Origin: Chitinophaga sp. SYP-B3965
Lineage (GTDB): Bacteria; Bacteroidota; Bacteroidia; Chitinophagales; Chitinophagaceae
Reading direction: 5' to 3'
Length of the DNA: 64,000 bases
Assembly: GCF_009647655.1 (NCBI RefSeq)
Contig: NZ_WJFD01000006.1
Span: 62,001 to 126,000, forward strand
Under the pieces are notes generated by a model that saw nothing but the letters and a program-made list of their open reading frames with translations, had not been told where the DNA came from and ran no database searches. The position numbers and the translations under genes were made by a program. Shown piece after piece: positions 35,786 to 44,069 of the stretch (positions are counted from its first letter, which is position 1; each line of letters begins with the position of its first letter).

Positions 35786-37573
35786 TTACTTGAAGGGGAG
35801 GTGGGAGATAAGGATTTCCGGATTGTAACCATCTTTATCTAATTTATAGAAGAAAGCAGCAGCCCATTCGTCTGCTCTTTCTACTTTTGGGCCCAGGGTA
35901 ATCTTTTTCAATATTGGATTTATGTTCACTAATTCAATCCACACTCTTGGAATCTGATCCGTGGAAATATTTTTATCAATTCCGGTACCTTTTACTACTA
36001 GTCTTAATTCGTGCTCATACTGATACTCCACACTTTTAAATAAGTACGCAATTCCATTCAAAAGCTCCAGCACATTCTGCTTATCAACCTCTGAGGTTTC
36101 GTCCTTTGAATTAAAATTCTTGATAAAACGAGCCAATTGGCGCATATAATTATTCAATTCGTCTTCATCCTTTTCTGCACCAGGCAAAATAAACATTTCT
36201 TTTTCGTCATGTTTCCTGTATGCTACTCTATAAAAATTAAATTCTTCATTATCTTTTGAAGTAGCGGTTATTTCTTTACCTGGCGCAAGTTTCTCTTTTA
36301 AATTATTCAGGAACATTTCTTTATTCAATGTAATGGCACAACCTTTGGCCTCCTCCTTATTCTCTTTCCCATACATTCGCCATAATGTAAGATCATCATG
36401 TTTATTCTCAGCCACAAAACTTCCTATAAAAGGTTTTTTTGCAAATGGCTCAGCGATGGTATCATTGTTAACTTTCGTATTAGTATGAAAGGAGAGAAAG
36501 TTAAATAATTCGCGCCCTTCAGATGTATCATTAAGATAGGCCCCCTCAGATAAACGGAATGAACTATCTGAAATGATTAGCATCTTTACAACAGTCAGGC
36601 TGGTATAGTGCGTAACTGTTTCATCTTTAAATAACAGAAGTTTTTTAATATCATTAACTAATAAACTTATGGTGTTAAAATCAGGGCTACCAATTAATTT
36701 CTCCAATTCAAGGATTTTGGATTGGGCCACGGAAGTATAATAATCAGGCTTGGCCTTAGTTAATTCTACATACTTAGTATAATCCTCTAATGCCTTTTCA
36801 TATTCCTTTGCTTCGCTATATGCTAAAGCTCTATTATAATATGCACTATCATCATTTTGGTCGATGCTAATTGCCCTTGAATAATGTTGAATAGCTTCAT
36901 TATACTGATCTAGCCAATAGGCAACAAGTCCCAATCCATCATAAGGCGCCGAACTATTCGGGTTAATTGAAATGGATTTATTATAATTTTCTGTCGCCTT
37001 GTCATATAGCGCAAGTTGACAATAAACACTTCCTAATCCATCATAAGCGAATGCATAAGTCGGGTAAATGTCAATTGCTTTTTCATAATATTCAACTGCT
37101 TTACCAAACTGATTTTGTTCTTTATAAACATTTCCCAATCCATTATAAGGAGATGCATAAGTCGGATCTATTTCAATTGCTTTTCCATAAAACTCAATTG
37201 CCTTGTCGTTTTGATCTATAGAGCAGTAAACATTCCCTAAACCATTATACGGAACAGCAGAATCCGGATCAATTTCCATTGCCTTTGTGTTAGCCTCAAT
37301 GGCTTTATCATACTGCTTAAGCTTTAAATAGGCATGACCAATTAAGCAAAATGAACGAGCGTGATTCGCATCTAAGGCCAGCCCTTTATTTACAACATCA
37401 AAGAATGAATTTGTTTCCCTCAGTTCCAGATATGCCTCTGCTTTCTCTGCATACAGATCAGCACTTTTATAAGTATTAAGCAAACTATCCGGAGTCAGGT
37501 CAATTACTTCCCGATATTTCACGTTTTTCTTTAGTTCCTTCGCCTTTTCTAATATTTCACTCAATGGGGTCAT
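35786..37573 (-). CDS. TPR protein with C-terminal DUF2971 domain
   Basis: A 595-residue cytoplasmic protein. Residues about 5-285 hold seven or eight TPR units, several near-identical (PYNGLGNVY, YDKAIEANTKAMEIDPDSA). Residues about 318-590 match DUF2971: HYTSLTVVKMLI, LNDTSEGRELFNFL, PFIGSFVAENKHDDLTLWRMYG and ELRLVVKG. DUF2971 proteins are of unknown activity and turn up in accessory regions, where a role in defence or stress has been suggested. The gene stands alone between a terminator and a divergent lipoprotein gene. It is A/T-richer than its neighbours, which may point to transfer. Confidence 0.85.
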   Translation of the reverse strand: MTPLSEILEKAKELKKNVKYREVIDLTPDSLLNTYKSADLYAEKAEAYLELRETNSFFDVVNKGLALDANHARSFCLIGHAYLKLKQYDKAIEANTKAMEIDPDSAVPYNGLGNVYCSIDQNDKAIEFYGKAIEIDPTYASPYNGLGNVYKEQNQFGKAVEYYEKAIDIYPTYAFAYDGLGSVYCQLALYDKATENYNKSISINPNSSAPYDGLGLVAYWLDQYNEAIQHYSRAISIDQNDDSAYYNRALAYSEAKEYEKALEDYTKYVELTKAKPDYYTSVAQSKILELEKLIGSPDFNTISLLVNDIKKLLLFKDETVTHYTSLTVVKMLIISDSSFRLSEGAYLNDTSEGRELFNFLSFHTNTKVNNDTIAEPFAKKPFIGSFVAENKHDDLTLWRMYGKENKEEAKGCAITLNKEMFLNNLKEKLAPGKEITATSKDNEEFNFYRVAYRKHDEKEMFILPGAEKDEDELNNYMRQLARFIKNFNSKDETSEVDKQNVLELLNGIAYLFKSVEYQYEHELRLVVKGTGIDKNISTDQIPRVWIELVNINPILKKITLGPKVERADEWAAAFFYKLDKDGYNPEILISHLPFK

Positions 37574-37712
37574 TAGTTATATTAGTTATAATTAAGAGGT
37601 TCTTTAAGCTATTACCTAATTTATAACATTTCTCCCGCTTTCCCCACCCATATCCCCCCTCCCACTAAAAAAATCGATATATTTACCCCTGTAAAAACCT
37701 CCCGGCCACTAT

Positions 37713-38996
37713 ATGCAAGCAAGATTCCTTTTCGCCGCCATCATCCTTTTCGCCTCCTGTAACGGCAACACAGAAAAACAAACAGAAAAACAAAAACTCA
37801 ACGCCCTCGCAGAAAAATACGTCCGCCTGGGCCTGACCATTGGCCAATACGATTCTTCTTTTGTGGATGCCTATTACGGCCCGGACTCTCTAAAGCCTAA
37901 AACACCCAAAGGAGAGATCTTCCCCAAAGACTCGCTCCTGGCCTCTGTAGACATCCTAAAAGCAGAGCTCGGCTCACTGGCAGATCATGTAGAAAACGAT
38001 ACCACCCGTACCCGCGCCAACTGGATCATACAACAACTCACCGCATTTGGAAGAAGGATAAAAATATTCTCCGGAGAACTCAAACCCTTCGACGAAGAAT
38101 CCCTGGAACTCTTTGGCGTTACCGCCCCCGTATATCCTGAAGCACACTTCAAAACACTGATCGCCACACTGGACAGCCTGTTACCAGGTAAAGGCCCTGT
38201 GCCAGATAAGTTCCAGAAACTGGCCAACAAATTCATCATCCCCCAGGATAAACTGGATACGGTTTTCAAAACCGCCATCGCAGAAGCCCGCAAACGCACG
38301 CTGGAACATTACCAGCTCCCAGCCCATGAGACCTTCTCACTGGAATATGTAACCGGTAAATCATGGTCTGGCTACAACTGGTACAAAGGCAATTATAACA
38401 GCCTCATCCAGATCAGTGCTGACTTGCAGATCTTTATCGAGAAGGCTATAGACCTTGGCTGCCATGAAGGTTATCCCGGTCATCATGTGTACAATATGCT
38501 GCTGGAAAAGAACCTCTATCATGATAAAGGATGGGTGGAAATTTCCTTGTATCCCCTGTTCAGTCCACAATCCCTCATTGCAGAAGGAAGTGCCAATTAT
38601 GGCATCGAGCTGGCATTCCCCGGTACAGAGAAGAACATATTCACCCGTACCGCATTATTACCTTTAGCCGGTTTGGATAGCACGAATCTGGATCTGTATT
38701 TCAAAGCCCTCTCCATCAAAGGAGAACTGAACTACTCCCGTAACGAAGTGGCCAGGGGTTTGCTAAATGGTAGCATGACAGAAGAAGAAGCCCTCCGCTG
38801 GCTCATGGAATATACTTTACTAAATAAAGAATCTGCCATCAAATCCATCAGCTTCATCAGGAATAACCGCAGTTATGTGATCAACTACAACTACGGGCTG
38901 GACCTTGTTAAGAAATACATTGGGGACAGCGCCCGTTGGGAGAAGTTTGGTTTTTTGCTTAGCAATCCTGTTACGACTGCCGATCTCGCTAAATAA
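37713..38996 (+). CDS. DUF885 family metallopeptidase-like lipoprotein
   Basis: A 427-residue lipoprotein (lipobox LFASC, Cys16). The segment HEGYPGHH at 251-258 offers zinc ligands His251/Glu252/His257 in the HExxxxH-like arrangement of the DUF885 family, with Glu291 in LIAEGSANYG a likely further ligand. The family resembles M32-type carboxypeptidases in fold. It is about 150 residues shorter than many DUF885 proteins, mainly at the N-terminus. It is probably a periplasmic or surface peptidase with unknown substrate. Confidence 0.85.
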   Translation: MQARFLFAAIILFASCNGNTEKQTEKQKLNALAEKYVRLGLTIGQYDSSFVDAYYGPDSLKPKTPKGEIFPKDSLLASVDILKAELGSLADHVENDTTRTRANWIIQQLTAFGRRIKIFSGELKPFDEESLELFGVTAPVYPEAHFKTLIATLDSLLPGKGPVPDKFQKLANKFIIPQDKLDTVFKTAIAEARKRTLEHYQLPAHETFSLEYVTGKSWSGYNWYKGNYNSLIQISADLQIFIEKAIDLGCHEGYPGHHVYNMLLEKNLYHDKGWVEISLYPLFSPQSLIAEGSANYGIELAFPGTEKNIFTRTALLPLAGLDSTNLDLYFKALSIKGELNYSRNEVARGLLNGSMTEEEALRWLMEYTLLNKESAIKSISFIRNNRSYVINYNYGLDLVKKYIGDSARWEKFGFLLSNPVTTADLAK

Positions 38997-39025
38997 GCAT
39001 TTATACCATTCAAAAAATTGGAAAA

Positions 39026-39083
39026 TATCACTTTTCAAATTGAATTCTATCACTTATTGGGAAGTCAACTCCTTTTAACTTTG
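39026..39083 (+). promoter_or_regulatory. candidate promoter and operator of the first methyltransferase gene
   Basis: TAACTTTG (39076-39083) is a perfect -7 element 24 bases before the start, with TTG at 39057-39059 as -33 (16-base spacer). TATCACTT occurs at 39026-39033 and again at 39048-39055, 22 bases or two helical turns apart, the second abutting the -33 box. A palindrome TTCAA-A-TTGAA lies between them. The layout suggests a regulator site. Confidence 0.5.
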
Positions 39084-39107
39084 CACTATGCTGGATGCAA
39101 ATAAAGT

Positions 39108-39704
39108 ATGGAGAAGATCATATTAGAACCTGTATGGCAAATAAGTGACACTACGTTTGATAAGCTATACCCCGAAAGGGTTCGTCAACTCTCCGGGAAA
39201 CATTGGACGCCCATGGAGATCGCTAAAAAGTCCGCCCGGTTCCTGGCTTCAGAACCCGGATCTAAGATACTGGATATCGGAAGCGGCGCCGGGAAATTCT
39301 GTCTTATCGGGGCTTACCATTTCCCCTCATCCGTTTTCTATGGCATAGAACAAAGGGAAGATCTTTACCAGGTTGCAGTTTCAGCGAAAGAAGTAACCGA
39401 TTCACAGAATGTACATTTCTTCTTTGGAAACCTTACACAGTTTGATCATACACAGTTTGATCATTTCTATTTTTATAACGCCTTTTACGAAAACCTGGTC
39501 AGCGACGGCCAAATTGATCAACTGGTACCTTACTCTGCAGAATTATATCATTACTACTCCCGTTATCTCTATAATATATTAGAAAGTAAAACAAACGGCA
39601 CCAGGCTCGTCACTTTCCATAGCCTGGAAGATGAGGTGCCGCCTTGTTATCAACTCGTAGATGCTACGCTTGATCTTAACCTGAAAATGTGGGTAAAAAG
39701 GTAG
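39108..39704 (+). CDS. class I SAM-dependent methyltransferase (paralogue 1)
   Basis: A 198-residue methyltransferase with motif I ILDIGSGAGKFC (54-65) for SAM binding and FYGIEQRED (motif II, acidic residue for the ribose). The post-I region QFDHFYFYNAFYENL is conserved in its paralogue at 41252. The substrate is unknown. Its 3' end overlaps or closely abuts the YoaK-like gene. The promoter resembles that of the paralogue, and both stand around the Crp/Fnr gene. Confidence 0.88.
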   Translation: MEKIILEPVWQISDTTFDKLYPERVRQLSGKHWTPMEIAKKSARFLASEPGSKILDIGSGAGKFCLIGAYHFPSSVFYGIEQREDLYQVAVSAKEVTDSQNVHFFFGNLTQFDHTQFDHFYFYNAFYENLVSDGQIDQLVPYSAELYHYYSRYLYNILESKTNGTRLVTFHSLEDEVPPCYQLVDATLDLNLKMWVKR

Positions 39705-39730
39705 CGGAATGTATTCATCAATTGAAACAT

Positions 39731-40477
39731 ATGCTGCGACATACTGGAAGAAGAAGGAACTTTAAACACAATGTTAGATTAGCTGCACTCTTATGTGTCA
39801 CAGCCGGCATGGTGAATGCAGCAGGCCTGTTTGCATTTGCAGTACTAACAACCAATGTTACAGGGCATGCCGGATTACTGGCCCAGAAACTGGCAATGGG
39901 AGATCTCCGCGCCGCACGCATGGTGGCCTTATGGTTAGTCCTCTTTCTGGCCGGCGCCTTCTTCTCCAGTTGTTGCATCGGACAAACAGGGCAGCATAAA
40001 AGCGCCAGCTATACTTTACCCATTATCATTGAAATTATCATACTGCTGCTGGTAGGCTCCTTTGGATATACTTTTGATCAATCCATTCTGAAAACAGAAT
40101 ATTTTGCGGGAAGTCTCTTATTTGCTATGGGCATGCAAAATGCCCTGGTCTCTACGGTTTCGGGAAACGTTGTCAGAACCACTCATTTAACAGGTATGTT
40201 TACAGACCTTGGCATTGAGTTATATGCCCTTCTGGCCGCACCACTGAAAAACAGACCGGGGATCAGGAGCAAAATAACCCTGCGCCTGGTGATCATCTTC
40301 TTCTTTCTGGCAGGGGGGATCATTGGTGGGTATGTTTACCTGAAGTTTCAATATTACACTTTCTACCTGCCTGCTGCTATATTGGTAATAGCTATGTTCT
40401 ATGATGGCTTCCGGGTAAGGTTCAATAAATTTGTGCGCCGTTATAAAGTGCGGAAAAGAAAGGTCCCTCCTATTTGA
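39731..40477 (+). CDS. YoaK (DUF1275) family membrane protein
   Basis: A 248-residue integral membrane protein with about six helices. It has the family opening LLCVTAGMVNAAGLFAF and TTNVTGHAGLLAQ and the central GMQNALVSTVSGNVVRTTHLTGMFTDLG. I chose the ATG at 39731; a GTG at 39689 would overlap the methyltransferase gene by 16 bases. The function of DUF1275 proteins is unknown. The basic C-terminal tail (VRRYKVRKRKV) faces the cytoplasm. The gene is probably cotranscribed with the methyltransferase. Its stop overlaps that of the convergent Crp/Fnr gene. Confidence 0.9.
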   Translation: MLRHTGRRRNFKHNVRLAALLCVTAGMVNAAGLFAFAVLTTNVTGHAGLLAQKLAMGDLRAARMVALWLVLFLAGAFFSSCCIGQTGQHKSASYTLPIIIEIIILLLVGSFGYTFDQSILKTEYFAGSLLFAMGMQNALVSTVSGNVVRTTHLTGMFTDLGIELYALLAAPLKNRPGIRSKITLRLVIIFFFLAGGIIGGYVYLKFQYYTFYLPAAILVIAMFYDGFRVRFNKFVRRYKVRKRKVPPI

Positions 40478-41177
40478 AATTGGCTATTTGCACCAGCTTG
40501 TTCACATCTTTGATCGTTATCTTTCTTCCTTTTGTTTCCAGGATATTATCTTCCTTAAATTCTGTCAATATCCTTACTACATTCTCCCTGGCAGTACCTA
40601 CAAGATTAGCCAGGTCTTCCCGGCTGATATTGAGTACTATGGGCATGCCTTCCGCACCTTTCTCTTTATACTTTTCCCGGATCACCACCAGTTGCAATGC
40701 CAGTCGTTCCCGTACGGTTTTATGCGCCAGTACGGTAAGACTGTTTGTTAGCACAGTATATTCATGGCTTAATGTTTTCAGCAGGCGGTTACTAAAAATA
40801 GAGGAGTGTTCCAGGGTACGCATGAAATCATCTTTAGGAATAAATACGATCCGGCTATCTTCCATCACACCTACTGAATCCAGGTACTGGTCCCCGGAAA
40901 GGATACCATGATACCCGATCAGCTGTCCGGTATGCGCCAGGTAAATGATCTGCTCGTTTCCTTCTTCATCTGCCTTATACTTTTTAACCTTCCCTTTTAC
41001 GATGTAAAATATGCCGGATGCATAAGCGCCTTCCCTAAAAAGTATCTCGTTCTTCTTATATAATTTTTCATTGCTGTGGGCCATCAGCAAATCAAAATCC
41101 TCCGCTGGCAGATCTATAAGGATGGATTCACTTTTGAAGTCCCACTTATCTATTGGAAATATGCCTTTGATACTCAT
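40470..41177 (-). CDS. Crp/Fnr family transcriptional regulator
   Basis: A 235-residue regulator: cyclic-nucleotide-binding-type beta barrel (about 20-120, EILFREGAYASGIFYIVKGKVKKY), dimer helix, and a C-terminal winged helix (about 165-230, SREDLANLVGTARENVVRILTEFKEDN). No Fnr-type Cys cluster is present. An alternative start three codons earlier is less likely, because it overlaps a CAAAGTTA element (TAACTTTG on the minus strand, 41184-41191). It stands between two methyltransferase genes with similar promoters and is the natural candidate to control them. Confidence 0.92.
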   Translation of the reverse strand: MSIKGIFPIDKWDFKSESILIDLPAEDFDLLMAHSNEKLYKKNEILFREGAYASGIFYIVKGKVKKYKADEEGNEQIIYLAHTGQLIGYHGILSGDQYLDSVGVMEDSRIVFIPKDDFMRTLEHSSIFSNRLLKTLSHEYTVLTNSLTVLAHKTVRERLALQLVVIREKYKEKGAEGMPIVLNISREDLANLVGTARENVVRILTEFKEDNILETKGRKITIKDVNKLVQIANFK

Positions 41178-41211
41178 AACAATCAAAGTTAACCTCTTTA
41201 TAATTGATATA

Positions 41212-41247
41212 ATTCACTTTTTGAAGTAGTAAACGGAAATACCTTTG
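41212..41247 (+). promoter_or_regulatory. candidate promoter of the second methyltransferase gene
   Basis: TACCTTTG (41240-41247) is a perfect -7 element four bases before the start codon, so the mRNA would be leaderless or nearly so. TTTG ends at 41223 with a 16-base spacer, and ATTCACTT directly precedes it, like TATCACTT in the first methyltransferase promoter. Confidence 0.5.
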
Positions 41248-41251
41248 CAGC

Positions 41252-41890
41252 ATGAAGAGAGATGATACTACAGCATGGGGGCAAATTACACCGGCCCTGT
41301 CCAATATACACAACTGGTTTGCATCAGACGACGCCTTCAATAATCTCTATCCTCCTTACATAAAGGAACTCGCTAAATCGCACTGGACACCTGTAGAAGT
41401 AGCAAGGAAAGCATCAAATTTCCTGGCGGCCATGCCCGGAGATAAAATACTGGATATCGGCAGCGGCCCGGGAAAATTCTGCTTAAGCGGGGCATATTAT
41501 AATCCGGAGGTGTCCTTTTATGGGATCGAGCAACGGGATGACCTGGTGTACTGCGCTGCCATTACAAAGGAAATGCTGGGCCTCAACAATGTTACTTTCC
41601 TTAACGGCAACCTGCTTGATCTCGACTTTTCACAATTCGATCATTTCTACTTTTTCAATTCCTTCTACGAGAACCTGCCGGGAACCGATAAAATAGACAA
41701 CAACCTCACCTACTCCAGGCAACTGTACAATAAATACAACCGGTTCCTTTATAAGCAGCTGGAGAACAGGCCTCCAGGCACCAGGCTGGTCACTTATCAC
41801 GGTTCTGAAGAAGAAGCCCCGAAAGGATACCAGTTGGCAGGCTCAACAAACAGTCAGCTTTTAAAATGCTGGATAAAGGCTGCGTATTAA
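41252..41890 (+). CDS. class I SAM-dependent methyltransferase (paralogue 2)
   Basis: A 212-residue paralogue of the protein at 39108, alike along almost the whole length: HWTPVEVARKAS, ILDIGSGPGKFCLSGAY, FYGIEQRDDL, SQFDHFYFFNSFYENL and GTRLVTYHG all have counterparts. It has about 13 extra N-terminal residues. The substrate is unknown. It is divergent from the Crp/Fnr gene, and its stop overlaps that of the convergent DUF983 gene. Confidence 0.88.
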   Translation: MKRDDTTAWGQITPALSNIHNWFASDDAFNNLYPPYIKELAKSHWTPVEVARKASNFLAAMPGDKILDIGSGPGKFCLSGAYYNPEVSFYGIEQRDDLVYCAAITKEMLGLNNVTFLNGNLLDLDFSQFDHFYFFNSFYENLPGTDKIDNNLTYSRQLYNKYNRFLYKQLENRPPGTRLVTYHGSEEEAPKGYQLAGSTNSQLLKCWIKAAY

Positions 41891-42303
41891 TCCTGCTTAT
41901 CCGTTTCAGGATCATAGTACACATAAAAGTTCAGGTAAACCATGCGGGACAATCGCATAAGTATAGGCATAAAAAGGATTAGTAAGATACCGTTGATGAT
42001 AAGCCAGTAGATGATACTGTCATCTCTCCAGGAGATGCCGAATACCAGCCAGTACCATAATAAATTAAGTATAGAAAAAAGTACAGCCAGCACATAACTG
42101 ATATAACCCGTACCATACCAAAAACCAATCTCCAGTTCCGTTTCCTGCCCGCATGCCGGACAATGCTTTTCCATATCCAGGATATGATTTAACTGGTAAG
42201 GGTTATCAGTTTTAAATAATCTCCCTCTTCTGCACCGGGGACACTTATTATTGAAAATGCTGGAAAAGAAGCCTGATTTCTTTTGGGCAGGTGATACATT
42301 CAT
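41887..42303 (-). CDS. DUF983 family membrane protein
   Basis: A 138-residue protein with a zinc-ribbon-like N-terminus (CPRC at 21-24, CPAC at 48-51) followed by two membrane helices (about 65-90 and 97-118). This is the DUF983 layout common in Bacteroidota and Alphaproteobacteria, where its role is unknown. It lies 72 bases after the LytTR regulator gene on the same strand and could share its transcript. Confidence 0.9.
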   Translation of the reverse strand: MNVSPAQKKSGFFSSIFNNKCPRCRRGRLFKTDNPYQLNHILDMEKHCPACGQETELEIGFWYGTGYISYVLAVLFSILNLLWYWLVFGISWRDDSIIYWLIINGILLILFMPILMRLSRMVYLNFYVYYDPETDKQD

Positions 42304-42375
42304 CCCGCAAAGGTACCTTTGAAACCGCGCTATATAAATGATAAATTGCAGTTAAATAATTGAAAAAGATCACTT

Positions 42376-43065
42376 TCATGCTCCTCCAGCTCCGGGATAC
42401 CGTATCATCCTGTAGAAATGTGCTTTATACGTATCAGAAAGCGGAATTATTTCCTCTCCTATTTTGATCCCGCCTTTCTCCACGGAGATGATCTTATCCA
42501 ATGCCACGATATAGGACTTATGCACCCGGCAAAACTGCGTATCCGGCAAACGGCCTTCCAGTTCGCCGAAGGTTTCCAGCGTCATGATCTTATCGCTGTT
42601 GCAATGGATCTTCCTGTAATCACGTTTGCCTTCAATGTAAAGGATGTCTTCAAACAATACCTTCTGCAGGCGGTAGGCTGTTTTAATGAACAGGTAAGGC
42701 GCCGTGCTGCCGGTATTGAGTGTTTCCTGCACCCGGATCACCGCTTGCAGGAAACGTTCAAAAGTAAAGGGTTTCAGCAGGTAATCTGCTACCTGCAATT
42801 CAAATGCTTTCAGTGCATATTCATCAAAAGCAGTAGTAAGAATGATGGCAGGCCGCTCTTTCAGGGATTCCAGCAGCTGGATGCCGGATAGTTCATCCAT
42901 CCGGATGTCCAGGAACACAAGATCCACTTTCTCCTTTTGAAGAAAAGAAATAGCCGCCAGTCCGCTGTCGAAAGATTGCAGCAAAGTAAGGAAGGGTACT
43001 TTTGAAATGTACTCCTGCATGCGTAACATGGCCAGTGGTTCATCTTCAATGATGATGCAGTTCAT
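42376..43065 (-). CDS. LytTR family response regulator
   Basis: A 229-residue regulator: receiver domain 1-115 with Asp53 in LVFLDIRMDELSG and IIEDEP at 5-10, and a LytTR domain at about 125-225 (ILYIEGKRDYRKIHCN, FCRVHKSYIVAL). It overlaps the upstream kinase gene by 20 bases and is its partner. Confidence 0.94.
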   Translation of the reverse strand: MNCIIIEDEPLAMLRMQEYISKVPFLTLLQSFDSGLAAISFLQKEKVDLVFLDIRMDELSGIQLLESLKERPAIILTTAFDEYALKAFELQVADYLLKPFTFERFLQAVIRVQETLNTGSTAPYLFIKTAYRLQKVLFEDILYIEGKRDYRKIHCNSDKIMTLETFGELEGRLPDTQFCRVHKSYIVALDKIISVEKGGIKIGEEIIPLSDTYKAHFYRMIRYPGAGGA

Positions 43066-44065
43066 TGCTTTTGAGTCTTATGATACAATTTACACTGAAA
43101 ATATCATCGGGAGCACTGATCGTTAAAGTATACTGATCTTTATATAAAAGTTCCAGCCGCTGGCGCATCAAAGAAAGCCCAAGCCCATGTTTATCTTTCA
43201 TGGCAGGCCGTGCAGGATCAAATACATTGGAACAGGTAAAATCTATCTCCTCCCCCCGGACAACCAACCGGATACTGATAGCGTCATTGATCTTTTTCCC
43301 GGTTACATGTTTGAAAGCATTTTCAATAAAAGGGATCAGTAACATAGGGGCTATCATAAGCCCGCCGGTTTCACCACTCACCTCCCATTTGATATACTGT
43401 TCATTACTCGTTCTGATCCTTTGCAATTCAAGATACTTCTCAATATAATCCACTTCCTGCTCCAGTAGAATATGTTCCTCATGTAACATAAAACGTAACA
43501 GATCTGATAGCTTTTTGAGATAAGCCGAGGCCCGCTGCGCATCCCTTTCAATCAACACATCAATATTGTTGAGTGTATTGAATAAAAAATGAGGATCGAA
43601 GCGTGACTTCACCAGGGCGAGTTCCAGTATCTCCTTTGTTCTTACATCCTTGTACCATGTAATAGCGATCCGGATCAACGCAGCCATCACACCATTGAAC
43701 AATGCCAGCAAAGTGTATTGTACCATCACGGAAATGATCACCTTCGCTTCCGTGATAAACGAAAAATAATAGTAAAAGAAGATTGATAAAACCAGGGCAG
43801 GTAATATTGAAACAACCACACTAACAGCTATACCCAGCAAAGCAAAGAGCAGGAACTTCTTTTTAAAAAGGAAACGTGGTACTAGTTGAAAATAAAATAC
43901 ATAAAAGCTGATACTTCCCGTAGTGATCGCAACCGCAATGATCGCAAACAGGTCTCCGTCCATTGAGAACGGAGCGTCCACCGTGATATAATTCAGGAAG
44001 CCAACGACGAACAGATATATCAGCCAGTAGGCAACATGTAATAAAACGATTGTTGATTTTTTCAT
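43046..44065 (-). CDS. membrane sensor histidine kinase (LytS-like)
   Basis: A 339-residue kinase with four membrane helices (about 6-26, 37-60, 70-100, 108-135), then a His_kinase domain with His159 in RFDPHFLFNTLNNID and an ATPase domain with PFIENAFKH and GLGLSLMRQRL. There is no periplasmic sensing domain, so the signal is probably membrane-borne. It lies four bases after the serine hydrolase gene and overlaps the regulator gene, forming a three-gene operon. Confidence 0.93.
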   Translation of the reverse strand: MKKSTIVLLHVAYWLIYLFVVGFLNYITVDAPFSMDGDLFAIIAVAITTGSISFYVFYFQLVPRFLFKKKFLLFALLGIAVSVVVSILPALVLSIFFYYYFSFITEAKVIISVMVQYTLLALFNGVMAALIRIAITWYKDVRTKEILELALVKSRFDPHFLFNTLNNIDVLIERDAQRASAYLKKLSDLLRFMLHEEHILLEQEVDYIEKYLELQRIRTSNEQYIKWEVSGETGGLMIAPMLLIPFIENAFKHVTGKKINDAISIRLVVRGEEIDFTCSNVFDPARPAMKDKHGLGLSLMRQRLELLYKDQYTLTISAPDDIFSVNCIIRLKSNELHHH

Positions 44066-44069
44066 GTGC

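Noticed and set aside
39689..39730. GTG start for the YoaK-like gene
   Set aside because: It would overlap the methyltransferase gene and add a tail absent from the typical family start; the ATG at 39731 is preferred, though coupling by overlap cannot be excluded.
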